In this document: in pieces, positions 43,776-56,109 of the stretch | How positions within the stretch are numbered: position 1 is the first letter of the stretch | Layout: each line of letters begins with the position of its first letter | DNA from: Entoloma clypeatum | Lineage: Eukaryota; Basidiomycota; Agaricomycetes; Agaricales; Entolomataceae | Assembly (NCBI GenBank): GCA_963565915.1 | Contig: OY751494.1 | Coordinates: forward strand, 3,968,001-4,032,000 | DNA: 64,000 nucleotides | Direction of reading: 5' to 3' | Notes under the pieces: model-generated | Databases searched by the model: none | What the model was told of the DNA's origin: nothing | Seen by the model: only the letters and a program-made list of their open reading frames with translations | Made by a program: the position numbers and the translations under genes

Positions 43776-46700
43776 TCAGCAACTCTTGATACGTCGCATT
43801 CTTCCCTGTGAATCTTTGTCAGGGTCTCTTGCAACAGACGAGGAACTGCCGAACCTATCATTTCCAGTCGGTATAGCCTCTTGACTTCGGGGCGTCAAAG
43901 AGGACCCAGTGCTGTCTTTAACCGTTTCTCCACTCAATGCGGCAGGAGATGCAATCTCGAACGAATGACCCTGAAGGTAAGTTCCGGGTTCAAGTCTCGC
44001 CAGTGAAGGGGAAATGATGGTCGGACTCTCGACTTCCGAGTCGATCTCGCCCTCTGCATCCACATCTACTTCGCCCTCTGCATCGGCGTCGCTGTCATCA
44101 GCGTTACCGCAGTCACCTGCATCATGGTGCCCGAACTCAGGCTCGGGCGACTGGTTGGAAATGACGCCAGGTACAGGCGGGGGGGAAGGTAAAGTGGCTT
44201 TGTTTGATGGCGACGCGCGGATCTCGTTGACGATCGGTTCTTCCCTTGATGTATAAGCTTCAGCATTTAGCCCTCCCTGCGCGCCCTCCGCTTCATGTTC
44301 CACGGGGCCGGCTTCCGCATCGGCATCCACTTCAGCATCATCGTCTATATCATGATCCCCTGGTGCCTTCATTTCCGAGGCATCCTGGCTTCCAATAACC
44401 AATAGCTCTTCAGCGCCTCGTGGCGCCTCCTCTCCTTCAGGCAGAGCCACAGCTTCTGTGACAGCAAGAGGTAGCTCCAATCCTTGCATCTCGACATCGA
44501 CCTGATCACTCCCATCATCTGGTACACTCACTTGACACCTGTGTCCATCGGCTGTAGGTACATGAACTCCAAGATTATCTATGCCGATCTCTTGGAGTCC
44601 TTCGGGACGTGGTTCCGGTTTCAATTCTTCTTCCTTTGCCGGCGACGGCGGGAGGACTGGAGCATTCTCGCCGTCCAGACTATCGACACGGACGGTCGCT
44701 GTGGCGGGACACTTTTGACGCAGCGGCAAAGTAGGGCTTGATCTACGGTCAAGCCCTGTGGGGGGTATGAACCTCGCTGGCGATGGCAAAGGTATCCTCT
44801 CCAGGGCGTCCATCTCAGCACCACCCAAGCCCACGTCTTTTAGCCCCAGGCCTTCTTCCCCCGATGCCCTTCTGGCTCCAATAGGCCCTGTGAGCAATCT
44901 TCCCTCTTCACTTCCTTCCTCCTCTGCAGTCCACCTCGTCACTGGTCTGAACCCAAACTTTGGGCTGACGCCCACGGCCACGGCCGCAGTTTCGCCCATT
45001 GCTTCACACGGTTGCTGCAGAGACGAAGGCGGACCATCTCCAGCGGTGCTTCCACTCGGATGACTTTTACCCACCACGTCTTTCCCAGACGACGGAAGTA
45101 TATCCAAGGGTGATGGTGACATCGCCATCTCGTCGTTGTGTTCATAAGGCGCGACTTCTGCAGTTTCTCGCTGACCAGCAGTTCTTGTCACAGGGGGGGA
45201 AATCATCCTCGGCATCACAACGACGGTTCTTGACCTGCTGATACTTGCATTTGCCGCGACGCTAGTCGAAACGTCCGTCGGCGCATTGTCACCATTGTCG
45301 GCAGCGGGTAGAGAAGCAGTCCCTCGAAACCTAGGCGGCGGTCGAGGTGCCTTCATTTTGGGCTCCGGCTTCGATTGCTCTTCCTCCTTCTGCTTCTTCA
45401 CCCTCGCCCTCACCTTCACCTTCCCCTGAACCTGAACCTGACTTGAACTGTGGATCCGAGTCCTTCCTCTGCCCCTTCCAGTCCTCGCTCTGCCTTGCTC
45501 CTGACCGCCCTCGCCAAGGACTTCACTCTCTTTCACTCTGCCTTTCCCGTTTCCCTTCCCATCTTGACCGACGGCGGCCGCAGCCTGATCAGCAAGAACA
45601 TCCAAAGCACTCCTCATTCTCCCTTTTCCTTCTCCAATCTCCCCCATTCTGCCCTGTTGATCCTTCTCCATCTCCCTGGAAGCAAGCGCCCGCGCCGTAC
45701 TAACCCGCCTCCTTTTCGGGGCCGGCGGACTTGCAGGCTGCTCGACAGCGGCCGCGGCTCTCCTCCTCGCGGACGTCGGGCCTGCTGCTCCAGAACCTGT
45801 CGCTGTCGAAGCGCTGTTCGCGGTGCTCGCCCTGCTGGCTCTTCCATTGGCAGTCCTCGTCCCATTCGTAATAGCAATGGCACCATCTTGATGGCTTTCC
45901 GCTCCCCCTCCTCGTCCTGCCTTCGTACCACGCCTTTTCCCGAGCCCTTGGACTTCCCCGGTTGCAGAGGCCGGATCCAGGGGGCCGGCACCTTTCCTAT
46001 CACGATCCATCATTCTTGCAGCATCCAAGAGCGATGAGAGTGGAGTCGATGGTGTAGTTGTCCGCCCTTGTCCTGACCCCGTTTGTATCGGCTGCCCGGG
46101 TTGAATTGTGCCGTCGATACATTCCTGTCTCGGCGTACCTACGGCTTCCTGGTACTCGGCAATGGTACTATGGCTCTTCAATGGTGATCTCATGATCGGA
46201 ATTGGTGGTATCGACCCTTGCACTTGCTGTATCGACCGCGATTGTCCCATCAAAGGAGTCGCTGCACTTGAACTGACCAGGTTCGAAAAAGAGGTATGGG
46301 GAGAAAGATACTGATGACGGCCGCTTGGTGTTTGTGGACCCAGAATCCCACCCGCTTGTCCTATATCGCGATAATATGGCGACAGTGGCGGGGCCCTTGC
46401 AGGCGATACTGTCATCCCGCCTCTGTGCTGTTGCATTTGCCCTTCGATTGTGCCCGGGTCCTTCTCCTCATCAAGCCTTTCCTGTTCTCTCTCCCTGACA
46501 ATCCCGGCAAGGATCGCCGCGCGTTGCTTCCCAATCTTACGTGCTGCAAGTAAGAGATGCTCCGCTCGTGCATCCGAAGTAAGGGGTGCAGGCGGGACCC
46601 TATGGGAACGCCGGGCCTTTGATCGGCGCAGTGGCGAAGGTGGAAAAGCCGGTGGGGTCATTGACATCATGTCCGCGGATGCCAAAGACCTCAGGGACGG

Positions 46701-47935
46701 CTGCCACACCTGCCGAGAAAGTGGGCGGGTCTGTGGCTGTGACCCTGGGGCAGGAGAATGCGACGGGTCAGGATCCGTGGCCATCAGCTGGAACTGAAGA
46801 GTCGTCGGGGGTGCGGTCAGAGGACCTCCGACAGAGGGTACTTGAGGCTTGCGGTAATGGTCACCCGAGAATTTTGGGACGTTGAGCGGAGGGGCAGGGG
46901 CAGCTTGGAACTGGAAGAAGGCGCTAGAAGGTGCGGCGACAGTGGTAAAAGTTGATTCAACCCCTTCCATTGCCACTTGGCTCGCCTGAGATGTTGCGTG
47001 ATCCGGGAGTGGGGGTTCAGAAGTTTGGGCTTGGTCCACAGTGATGTCGATGTCGACGTCCGTGTCTTGCGGAGTCAATTTATAACAGGGTAAATTTCGG
47101 GGTTCCTGCTTCTTCTTTTTTATTTTGAGTTTCGAGGAAGACGGGTGAAGGGATGGGTATGGAATGGTGGAAAATACGGAGGGCGCATGGTTGAGTAAAG
47201 TACGAGAGCTGGAGGCAAAGGGCTGCATTATAAGAATCGGTCTTAGCTTCGTGAGCTCTGATTCGAGAGAAGATAGTCGTGACTGTGCGTCATGAAGCTG
47301 AATTTTTTTTATTGTGAGTTGAAACGGACAGGAAGAACCAAATGCGAACCTTGTCGCGGAGGATGCGATTGTCTGCGGAAAGATTTCGCTCGACATCCTG
47401 CGTAATTGCGTTGGGTACAGACAGGGTGCGGGGCAGAGAAACATACCGCATCCTTGAGGCCTATTGTAGATGGCCGAATCCGCTGAGCGATGAGAGCTTC
47501 AGCCATGCGTTCCCAGCCATCTTTCTCGGACAACCAGCGCACTCTCTCCTCTTCTACCTGTCGCACCAAATAATTTCTCTGTGCGGTGAGTCCTGATATG
47601 GTGGCAGCCTGGTTCATGAGCTGACTCGGATCAGCCAAGGTTGACTCTGTCAAACGAATGACCTGCTCGTCTGTTGAACGCGAAAACTATGGGAAGTTGG
47701 GTCATAAGGAACATACCATTTCGACGAGTTCCTGCTCTCTTGGAGAGGTGTCGGCCTGTCCCCTTGCCGCACTGGCGATCTCTACGACTCTGCGACGCAT
47801 TTCGATGATCTGGGCTTCCGCAAGTGGTTCTGGCTCTGGTGAGTCGTGCTCGTGGGTGGCATCGTGGCTGTCCTGCACTAAATGCGGCTCCGGGGACGCA
47901 GTGTGGATGATATCAGACAGCTGGAGCGACTCCAT
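43776..47935 (-). CDS. Large low-complexity protein with N-terminal coiled coil
   Basis: I do not recognise a family. Exons 47935-47717, 47665-47447, 47397-47350 and 47297-43776 keep phase and give 1335 residues. Residues 1-180 look like a coiled coil (IIEMRRRVVEIASAARGQAD, YLVRQVEEERVRWLSEKD, RILRDKLHDAQSRLSSLESE). The rest is disordered: Pro/Ser-rich to about 480, then Ala/Thr and Lys/Arg/Gly-rich (KVKVRARVKKQKEEEQSKPE), then acidic with recurring DADAE/EGEVD units (about residues 1090-1260). A short AEHLLLAARKIGKQRAAILAG helix stands out near 370. Basic blocks suggest a nuclear protein, possibly regulatory; this is inference. The exon 2 acceptor (GAG) is the weakest join. Confidence 0.68.
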
Positions 47936-48359
47936 TGCTCCCTACCACTGCTGCTGCAGGCGACAAACACACATACACCAGAAACAACCCGCGACTCGTC
48001 ACGTGCACAAGCACGTGGCCTTCCATATTACGTAACTTCCATGGGATTAAGTCGGTTCATGGTCATGAACTCATTACTTTGTCTAATCCAAGCTCTTTCT
48101 AATAAAAATGTCACAGTATTGGTAGGTATGGTATGGGAAAGAAACCGAGAAGAAAGAAAGAAGAGTACAGATGCAAGGACAGAACACTAAAAACACAACT
48201 AACAGATTGGTCAACTACAGGTTTGATTAAAAAGACATGGGGTAGGATAGCAGGTTGTCAGAGAATGGGAAAGATAGCAGCGTCCACGGGAAAGCCCATA
48301 CCGGAATGAATCAAAAAAAAATACGAGTTGACCTTGGGCATAGAGGTACCGTACCGCAT
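47936..48359. other. Intergenic region
   Basis: This 424-bp stretch lies upstream of the low-complexity protein gene and downstream of the hydrolase gene, both on the minus strand. It should hold the promoter of the former. I see no coding frame or structured RNA. Confidence 0.45.
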
Positions 48360-49870
48360 TCAATAGGATTCTCTCTCCGTCTTTTGCTCAAAAAAGTCGA
48401 GCATATGTTGGGTCACCTCATGGCCATGGCTCAGCGTCAGATCATGTCCGGCGCCTTCAATCGAGACTATCTTCGAGCGATTGTGTGTCCCAGGTGGGAG
48501 GAGAGAGAGCATTCTCGGCCCATAACGTGGAGGAACGGTGTTGTCTCTTGTTCCCTGTGGATCATATTTTAGATCAAGTGTTGCGAAAATCATGGGGAAC
48601 ACGCACATAGAGAATCAGGACACCCCGGCCCGCTTTATTAGCAAATGCCTCCGAGGCAAGTGAAGATGCCTGACCCCGTATGGGACCATCTCGTAGCGAA
48701 GAAGAGAGCGCGGCGTTGTATCCAGTCAGATGTGCCGATTGAAGGCGAACGAGCTAATGGAATGATATGATATCAGAACGGCTGGGCAGGTGGGAAGCGG
48801 TACCTCGGTAAAAGGGTCCGACTTCTTTTCAGGCGTAGATGCTGCAAATGGATTTGGCGGTGGCGTGGAATCATTCATAATAAGGCGTTGAAGATATTTC
48901 TACCGATAATGAATATGTGGATAGAGATAAATGCAAAAGAATCTCTACCCGGACTGGTCCACTCGAGGTGAGCGTCTGTACCAGAGGGGATGACATGAAC
49001 TTTGCGGTACGAGAAATATCGCTCGCCTGAGTTTGCAGATTTCAACAATCGGGGGGCGAAACGTGGAAGGAGGACGTACATCCATGAGTCCGGCAGATGC
49101 TATCAATACGACCTTGTCGGAAACGAGGTGCGGGAATTGTGCGGTGAAGCCTACGGCGATACCACCTCCCTACGACGATGAGTGCTATGCCAGTGAGCGG
49201 AGAAGGGCCCTTGGAGAGAGGAAACCTGGGACGGACCATCGAGAGTCCAGTGATTATAGCTTTTTCCCACTTGAGATGTTGCATGAGCAGTGCGAGTTGT
49301 ATGGTGTATAGGTTGACGTCGTACGTAGTTTGAGGAGCATCCGAGTATCCGCGACCATAGAGATCTATGGGATAAAACGCGTGAGATCGAGGAGGCCAGG
49401 GAGCAATGTAAAATGACCATATACAAGCACACGATAGCCGCGTGAGGCTAGTGATGGGGCGACGTCCTTCCATATTAAAGCAGGAATAGAGAGGCCATGT
49501 ATCAAAACGACCTGGCGAGTACGGTGAGGAAAAGGAGATCTGAAATCGGATATGGACGAGACCTTCTGGCCGTTCTCGGGACCCAGAAGCCAATAACGCG
49601 TCTGTGGAGAGTTCAGAAGGGGCTGGCAGGCGTGAATGCGCTGAGACGAACGCGTCCAAAAGGTAAAGAGACGTAGTGGCCGTCGGGATAGAAGTCCTCG
49701 GGGTAGATTGACCATGACTTGGCGTGAGGTGGTAGGCTGGAGAGTGACTTGTGTATATGAATGGGCGCTGGTGGGTTGGGGAAGGCGGCGAGGAAATATG
49801 TGGTGATGAGGAGCGGGGGGATTAGGAGAAGGGAGAGCGTGAGGCATTGGAACGGACTGGACATCACCAT
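48360..49870 (-). CDS. Alpha/beta hydrolase with N-terminal membrane anchor
   Basis: A serine hydrolase of the alpha/beta fold, substrate unknown. The N-terminus (ATG 49870 or 49864) reads MSSPFQCLTLSLLLIPPLLI, a signal anchor or signal peptide. Later exons give RYWLLGPENGQKVVLIHGLS (oxyanion HG motif), DLYGRGYSDAPQTTYDVNLY, and the nucleophile elbow ITGLSMGGGIA (Ser in GLSMG). The C-terminal exon has KIVSIEGAGHDLTLSHGHEV (candidate catalytic His) and ends FFEQKTERESY. At least six short introns occur; I fixed the domain order but not every boundary. Lipase or esterase activity in the secretory pathway is a reasonable inference. Confidence 0.78.
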
Positions 49871-49955
49871 CGTGTCGAGAGGGGGCTGGACGTCCGCATC
49901 AGTCCTAACGCTTACAATATTTGGCTAAGGCGTCTCATATCAGCAGCCGCGGACT

Positions 49956-51241
49956 TCAAAACATCATGTTCTCCTCCTCATTGGCGCTGTCCGTATCTGA
50001 GTTCGACGTATCACCCCCTTCATCTCTATACCATCCCTGACCCCATCGAGCCGCGCTCGCGGCTGCGTAAGACCCATTGTTGATTCCCCTCCATTCCGCC
50101 TTCCATCCGGGCACACTCTTGACCCACACAACGTTTGGTCGTTCGACCTTCGTGCCCACAAATTCCCACTCGCCCATCCATTGCATCCTTCCCCTTATCC
50201 TACCGTCACCAACGAACGTGATGCAAACCGTGTTCAATTCCTCGTCGTAACTCATCTCGCCTTCTCCTTCTTCTCGCCCACGCCAAATAAAATGCACGAC
50301 ATCACCAGCCTTATTGGGCAGCGGCCCACACGAACGCATGATCCCTGAAACGACACCAAAATGAAACCATGCCCATAGGTGCGACTCCCCCAGGGATTGC
50401 GAGATCTTGAGCTTCATAATCTGAGTTTGACGTGGCCATTGATCTCTCAGATGCGGCGCAAGTATGTTATATTCGCCTTGCTCATCATTCGGACCTTCAA
50501 GTAGTCTCTATTGAATAGAATCAGTATCATGTACTCCGCAGTCCAATCTCAGCACACCCTCACCGCCTGCTTGGTTGGTGCAGCTTGTGAGAAGGTTGCC
50601 ATCTCCCTTTTAGCCCTCCTTTTCACTGTCGCCGAACCCATGAATACAAGATTCTTCATTATCACCCGAAGATGGGCCTCCGGAAGAGCCGAAATGTCAT
50701 TGCATAGTCGTGCCGTCGATTGCCTATCGTATTCGCCATCATCGTCCTCGTCGTCGAAGGTATTCTTGCTGACCGTCATCAGGACAGCATTTTCGTCCGA
50801 TTCCTGTCCCTTGAATGGATTCCTTTCTTCGATCACCCTAAGTTTCTTCTCCTCTTCCTTCGCTATCGCGTCTGCATGTGCGAACTCCTTCGCCAGAGAC
50901 TTTTCAATCTCCAATATATGTTCCGGTACCGCGAGCGTCTTTACGACGGGATCGAACGCAGCCAAGAGGTGTTTCTTAGCTGCCACCTTCGTCTTGAAGG
51001 ACTGCAAGCCGTAATGTTTCAACTGTGCAATGTAAAAATGACCCGGCGGCTCCTTGTGTGGTTCAGGTTGCTTTTTGGGTACTTCCTCCAATTTCGTGAG
51101 GAGTGGAGCCTGAGATTTGGTACGTGTTAAGAGGCCAAAAAGCGATCCCGAGTCGAGCCTGGTGTGTCGGTGGCGATCAATTTCGACATAAAAGCTGTCA
51201 CCGCTATGGAAGAAGCCATCCTTTGAGACAGGCAGAGCCAT
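49956..51241 (-). CDS. Hypothetical protein, two exons
   Basis: No family recognised. Exons 51241-50558 and 50507-49956 (50-nt GT-AG intron) give 411 residues. The N-terminal 120 residues contain FYVEIDRHRHTRLDSGSLFG and GHFYIAQLKHYGLQSFKTKV, which look like a folded domain; residues 120-175 are a charged helix (ILEIEKSLAKEFAHADAIAK). The C-terminal half is beta-rich (WAWFHFGVVSGIMRSCGPLP, DELNTVCITFVGDGRIRGRM-like) and ends in an acidic, disordered tail. No signal peptide or membrane span. It is the last ordinary gene before the transposon block: its start codon is 86 bp from the first LTR. Confidence 0.68.
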
Positions 51242-51327
51242 TGCGTTCTGACGTGAATGTGTGCAGTCAAGGACCTAAAAGTGGTGCTCGTACTAAAGAA
51301 AAATCAAGCCCCTGAGAGTTGTTGTTG

Positions 51328-51582
51328 TGTCACAACACGTCACGCCATCTACCTTTCTCGGTCATATTGCTATTCTGTGTTCACCACATGCCTCCCCGTT
51401 TCAGTGTCCTAATCAACCCGTTGCTACACTCCCTTTATTTATCATCTTGCTATTAATATCCTATCCTGCAAGGTATAAAAGACCTGTAGAACCACATAGT
51501 TAGACAAGCTCTCTTGAATCGATAAGACTTACATCTGTTCTCTCGAGAGGTTCTTCCTTGTGTCGTGACTGTGTTCGTCACA
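51328..51582 (+). repeat. Candidate 5' LTR of degenerate Gypsy element
   Basis: The stretch begins TGTCACAACACG and ends GTGTTCGTCACA, imperfect inverted termini of the TG..CA type. A TATA-like sequence (GGTATAAAAG) lies near 51471. The assignment is tentative because no second copy was found downstream of the integrase for comparison, so the true ends are unproven. Confidence 0.4.
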
Positions 51583-51762
51583 CTCCCGCCACATATTTTG
51601 AACAGGACCAAGTCCTTTTTCGTCGTCTAACTCTCTCGTGCTCTCTTGACTCCCGATTACTGGAACTTCTTGGTCTGATCAACCAAGCCGCCCAAATATC
51701 GTGAGTCATTCCTATCTAAAAATTTACTGATACTATGTCTTCTAGATATACTCTACGTCCTA

Positions 51763-52678
51763 CTGGGGGTGGGCAACTGCCGGTATGTGTAACCCAGTCA
51801 CAAGCTGTCACACACAACACAGCCATCACACTGACTGACCCAGCCGTTCTGGGTTCCACAAAGCGAGATCTTGCTGGATGTAATGCTTGGAATAGTGATA
51901 TAAATAGTTTATATGTATGCTGGTACAACCAGTTAATCAATACATACCTTGGAAGTAGTCAAACTGGGAAACCCTCAGCCAAAGTAGCCCAAAAATAAGA
52001 GGGAAACTTGGCTGGTGAATAACTTTACACAGACTCAATGAATTGACAAGGTGTAAAGGAGGAAGTTGCACTATTTCCTGAGCTCTTTCAACTGATTGGA
52101 GGCATTTTTTATTTCAGTGGAAGGAACACTGCCAATGGTGCATTTTTACTCATAAAATTGTATATTTCACCATGATAGCTTCAGAAAATAAAAAATCGGG
52201 TCCAATCAATCGAACGGGCCTATGAAATGGTGCATTTTCGCCACCAACACCTTGTCAATCCGTTGAGCATGTGAAAAGATATTCAGCTCGCGAGATTTTC
52301 CTCCACCATAGGCCATGGGAACTTGCCACGAGACATTGGAAAACATGACTCTCACCATATATGACATGTAATATATATAGAATCTACTTAATATTCATTG
52401 TGATACTTACTGCTTGAAAAGTAACAATCTGGCTAAGGCAGTATAACAGCGTGTGATCATTTTACTACATTCCTTTCCAAAATATCTTAACCTCAAATTC
52501 ACCTGATATACTACATGTGATAGCTATAGGAGCCCCTAGATATGCTACATGCAGTTAGAATTATCGGGAGGGAGTGAGGGAGGCCTGGTTTTCAGCTGGG
52601 TCAGTATATGTGATGGAATCTGTCACAGGACGTTACATCATGTCTCTCCGTGACTCTAAGGTGTTGCCCACCCCCAGT
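51763..52678. repeat. Long imperfect inverted repeat inside the Gypsy leader
   Basis: ACTGGGGGTGGGCAA at 51763-51777 is the exact reverse complement of TTGCCCACCCCCAGT at 52664-52678. Further in, ACTGACCCAGC at 51834-51844 pairs with GCTGGGTCAGT at 52595-52605, and intervening sequence pairs in part. Arms are therefore about 80 bp and the AT-rich loop about 750 bp. This could mark a foldback insertion or a rearranged duplicate of the gag start region. Confidence 0.6.
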
Positions 52679-54997
52679 CCTACTGCTGTCCGTGCCACAC
52701 GCGGACATGTGACTCGTTTTGGCGAGACTGAAGCCAAAGACCCTCAGGTCCTCTCAGCTGACGTCTCTGACCCTGAAGGCTATGTGACTGGTTCACATAG
52801 TCAGCTGGCATCCCTTTCGATGGGAGCTGGCACTCAGGAGACCCATCATTCCAATGGAGTACAGGATGACTTTGATTCTTCCTTGACAAATGACGATGAC
52901 TCAGAACACAGTAGTTCTACTGATGTTGAGTCTATAGTCAATAAAAATATTAATGTTGAGCTTGGGGAACCAGCTCATTCACATAAATATCGTACTACAA
53001 TGGAGGAGGTCCCGGATGAGGCCGCTCCCAACCATGTGCTTAAACACGTGATGAGCTCAAAGAACGTGTTGAACTCAAGCAACAACATGAGAAAGAAATT
53101 CTGAAACTTAGACAGGAATTGAAACACATTCCTAAAAGAAAGATGAAAGCTGAACAGAAGAAACGTAGAGAAGTTTCTCTTCCTGTTTCTACTGAGCTTG
53201 AAGATTTAATTAAAAAAGTAACCGATGCCAAAAAGTTCAAGTCTAAATCGGAAAACTCTTTCAAGTCTAATTTGAAATATGTAGATGAAGCACAAGAACC
53301 AGTAAATCAAATTACAGAGGATAGTGCTCTCGGTTGTGCATTCAAAAGCCTCCGTAAACACAAAGGGGACCCATCAGATGATTCTTCAAGTGGAGATGAA
53401 TCAGATACATCCTCAGATGATGGCTCGGGATCAGACTCTAGCAGTTCATCATCCTCAAGTTTTTCAAGTTCATCTGGGAGTTCTAGATCTCGTGGTCGAG
53501 GCTCTTGTAAAAGAAAGTCAAGTTGGCGAAAGTCTAAAAGACGCACTCATATTAAAAAATCTTTAATCAAACCAACACCACCTGAAAAATATTCTGGTGC
53601 TGCAGATTTACAAGCATTCCACCGATTCCTTACCCAAGAAACAGCCTATGTAAAATATGGATATGTTGAGAAAAGAAGACAGATCCATGTGCTGTCTGAT
53701 TTTTTGGGTGGAAAGGCTTATACCTTCTACACATGAGAAGTTTTGATGAAACCAAAGGGTTGGACATTGGACAAGTTCTTTACTCAACTCTTTAACTATT
53801 GTTTCCCTGTTGACTTTTGAAATAAACAATGGAAGCGCCTAGAACAATGTCAACAAGGTCATAGATCAGTTTGGGACTATGTTGCTGAATTGAATGAACT
53901 TTTCACCATTGTCGGGTCCTATGGCAAAAAGGAACACATTGTGAAACTATTCAACAACTTCCGACCCTCGATTCAGCATGGGTTGTATGTCGCGAAGTTA
54001 CATCCAGAGACATCTAAATGAAAAAAAGTTGTGTCAGAAGCTGAGTATATTGAAATGGCAGAAAATATCGACCTAAAACCTCACCAATCCAGTCACCATA
54101 CTCGTCATGGTGACGGAGGAGCTTCTAATGGTGGCTCCGGCAATGGAAATAGTCATAGTGGTAACAGCAGAGGACATCGTCATGGCAAACAGCGTGACCA
54201 AGTTCATCCATCGGTCTCATAATAGAAGTCTGCATCGAAACAAGAGTCCTTCCACATTCGGAAAAAAGACTAACATGATTCCGAACTCCTCATCTGGTTC
54301 GCGTCATCCCCATCATCACAGTCCTAATCACAATAAATCTGAAAGGACGGCTCCACACCGCCATGAAGATCTACCTGCGAAAAAGATACAGCTGTCTAAA
54401 AAGGAGAAAGAGGAACTCCGGGCAGCTGGAAAGTGTTTTAAATGCAAAGAAACTGGACATATGGCAAGAAATTGCCCTACTAGTAACTCTGTTAAGTCTT
54501 CTTCAGGTAAACCTCCAGGTTTGAGTTCATTCAGCCTAGGAATAAACCTTGAGGAAACAGAACAGCTAAGAAATGCTATCTTACCAGAAATAAGTGGTAT
54601 TCCTCTGGGTATGATCAATATTGGAAGGGATAATTTCAATGACATAGAATATGTTGATGAGAAATCCACCGACTGCGAATCTATCACCTTCAATTCTGAC
54701 ATTGCATACATCTCCGAATTATCTGAACACAAATCCGAATTTGATGACATGCCATCATTGCAATCGGGCTCTGATACAAAATCGGAAGTGTCTGAAGATG
54801 AATTATTACCACCAGAGGTTAGCAAACGGGGAAATTTCAGACTGGACAGTGATGGCATACCAGTTGTTTTGACATCTCCGCAGTCATTTCCAATGTATGA
54901 TGGTCACATCCCCCATGCAGCCGTATGGGTTGCTATCCTTGAACGCAACCATGCACGGCTTGATAATCGAAGATGTCTTGGATATGCTCCTGCTTGA
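52640..54997 (+). pseudogene. Gypsy gag-like region, broken
   Basis: It starts at MSLRDSKVLPTPSPTAVRAT. A coiled coil (RDELKERVELKQQHEKEILK) follows after a one-base frameshift near 53045; then a Ser/Asp-rich linker and the gag core (YSGAADLQAFHRFLTQETAY, later VWDYVAELNELFTIVGSYGK). A CCHC zinc knuckle CFKCKETGHMARNC lies at about 54434-54475. In-frame TGA codons occur at 53734, 53818, 54019 and 54995, and the frame changes again between 54107 and 54222. Capsid-like order is clear; function is lost. Confidence 0.8.
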
Positions 54998-55000
54998 AAG

Positions 55001-56109
55001 ATGGAGCACATGCTAGAGCTTCTACAGCCATACCCAGGGGACCCTTCAAATGTCCTACAGTTCAAGGGTAAAAGGTTTATGGCTTACCAAATTTCTGGAA
55101 CAGAGATGATAATCTATGATTTGGTACACGATACGGAGGACATTGTCCTCATAGATATGGTATCTCGACGAGGGTTTGAAGTAGAATTGTGGTATGCTCG
55201 CTTGCGAGGTGAACGTGCTCATGTCATACTTGTCTCCCGAGACATCTATCAGACCACCCTGGCTCTTGATGATTGGGCATGGAACGCAATGCGCAGGCTA
55301 GAACACGGTACACCATATCCTGGAGATGCTGAAAGTCCTGGGTTGAAACAAACTGTTGGCCGGTTTAGACTGCGCCCCACAGATGAAGCAGATATTACAT
55401 ACGAAATTGAGGATACTCGCCTCAATTTCAAAGTAATTATCCCCAGTGACCATCTGCGAAATGAAAAGTTTGATATCATCAATTGGTATACTAAAACTTT
55501 AATTAAAGCTTACCAACGTTTGGAGGGAAAGGCATTCCAAATGTCATCTGATAATGAGTATGATGTAGGATGCTTGTACGATGGTCCAATGCCACCCAAA
55601 ATTGCACAGGAAGTGTTTGAGATCGAGATTGTCCGCTGATGGATGGCCGGATTTCAGAACTCCTGCATCCATGAAACTGGAGATAGGATTTCCTTTCTTG
55701 AATTAAATGGGACACAAGTCGAAGCAGGTACTTATCCAGCCATTCAAAGGAACTCTGCACAGACAAGAGACCCTGTGAGGCGAGTGCCTAGACTACTTGT
55801 CATTCATGTTAAGATAAACGGACATCTTGCGTGAGCATTGGTCGACTCAGGATCGCTTGGAGACTTCATGTCAAGCACATTAGCAGAACAATTGAAACTT
55901 AAAAAGAAGGAGCTCACCACTCCTATACCAGTTCAATTGGCTGTTCAAGGATCACACTCAAAAGTAAACTTCGGTGTGACCACAAAGTTCGAATATCAAA
56001 ACCTCGATACAAATCAGTACTTTGATATCAACATTGAGTGATGATGGGGTATTAACCCACCTAGACTTGTGATTGGCAGTGCCATCCCCCTAGATATGAC
56101 AGGTCCAGG
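55001..56109 (+). pseudogene. Gypsy linker and aspartic protease region, broken
   Basis: The same frame continues through TGA codons at 55637, 55832, 56039 and 56042. The protease is seen as ALVDSGSLGDFMSSTLAEQL (catalytic DSG) from about 55838. Upstream, a 210-residue segment (EHMLELLQPYPGDPSNVLQF) has no domain I recognise. A frameshift near 56100 separates it from the reverse transcriptase frame. Confidence 0.7.

Noticed and set aside
44484..46797. Plus-strand Ser/Pro-rich ORFs over the low-complexity protein
   Set aside because: They are antisense shadows of the 3.5-kb minus-strand exon.
1..51241. Secondary metabolite cluster
   Set aside because: No polyketide synthase, NRPS, terpene synthase or P450 genes were found; the genes are housekeeping.
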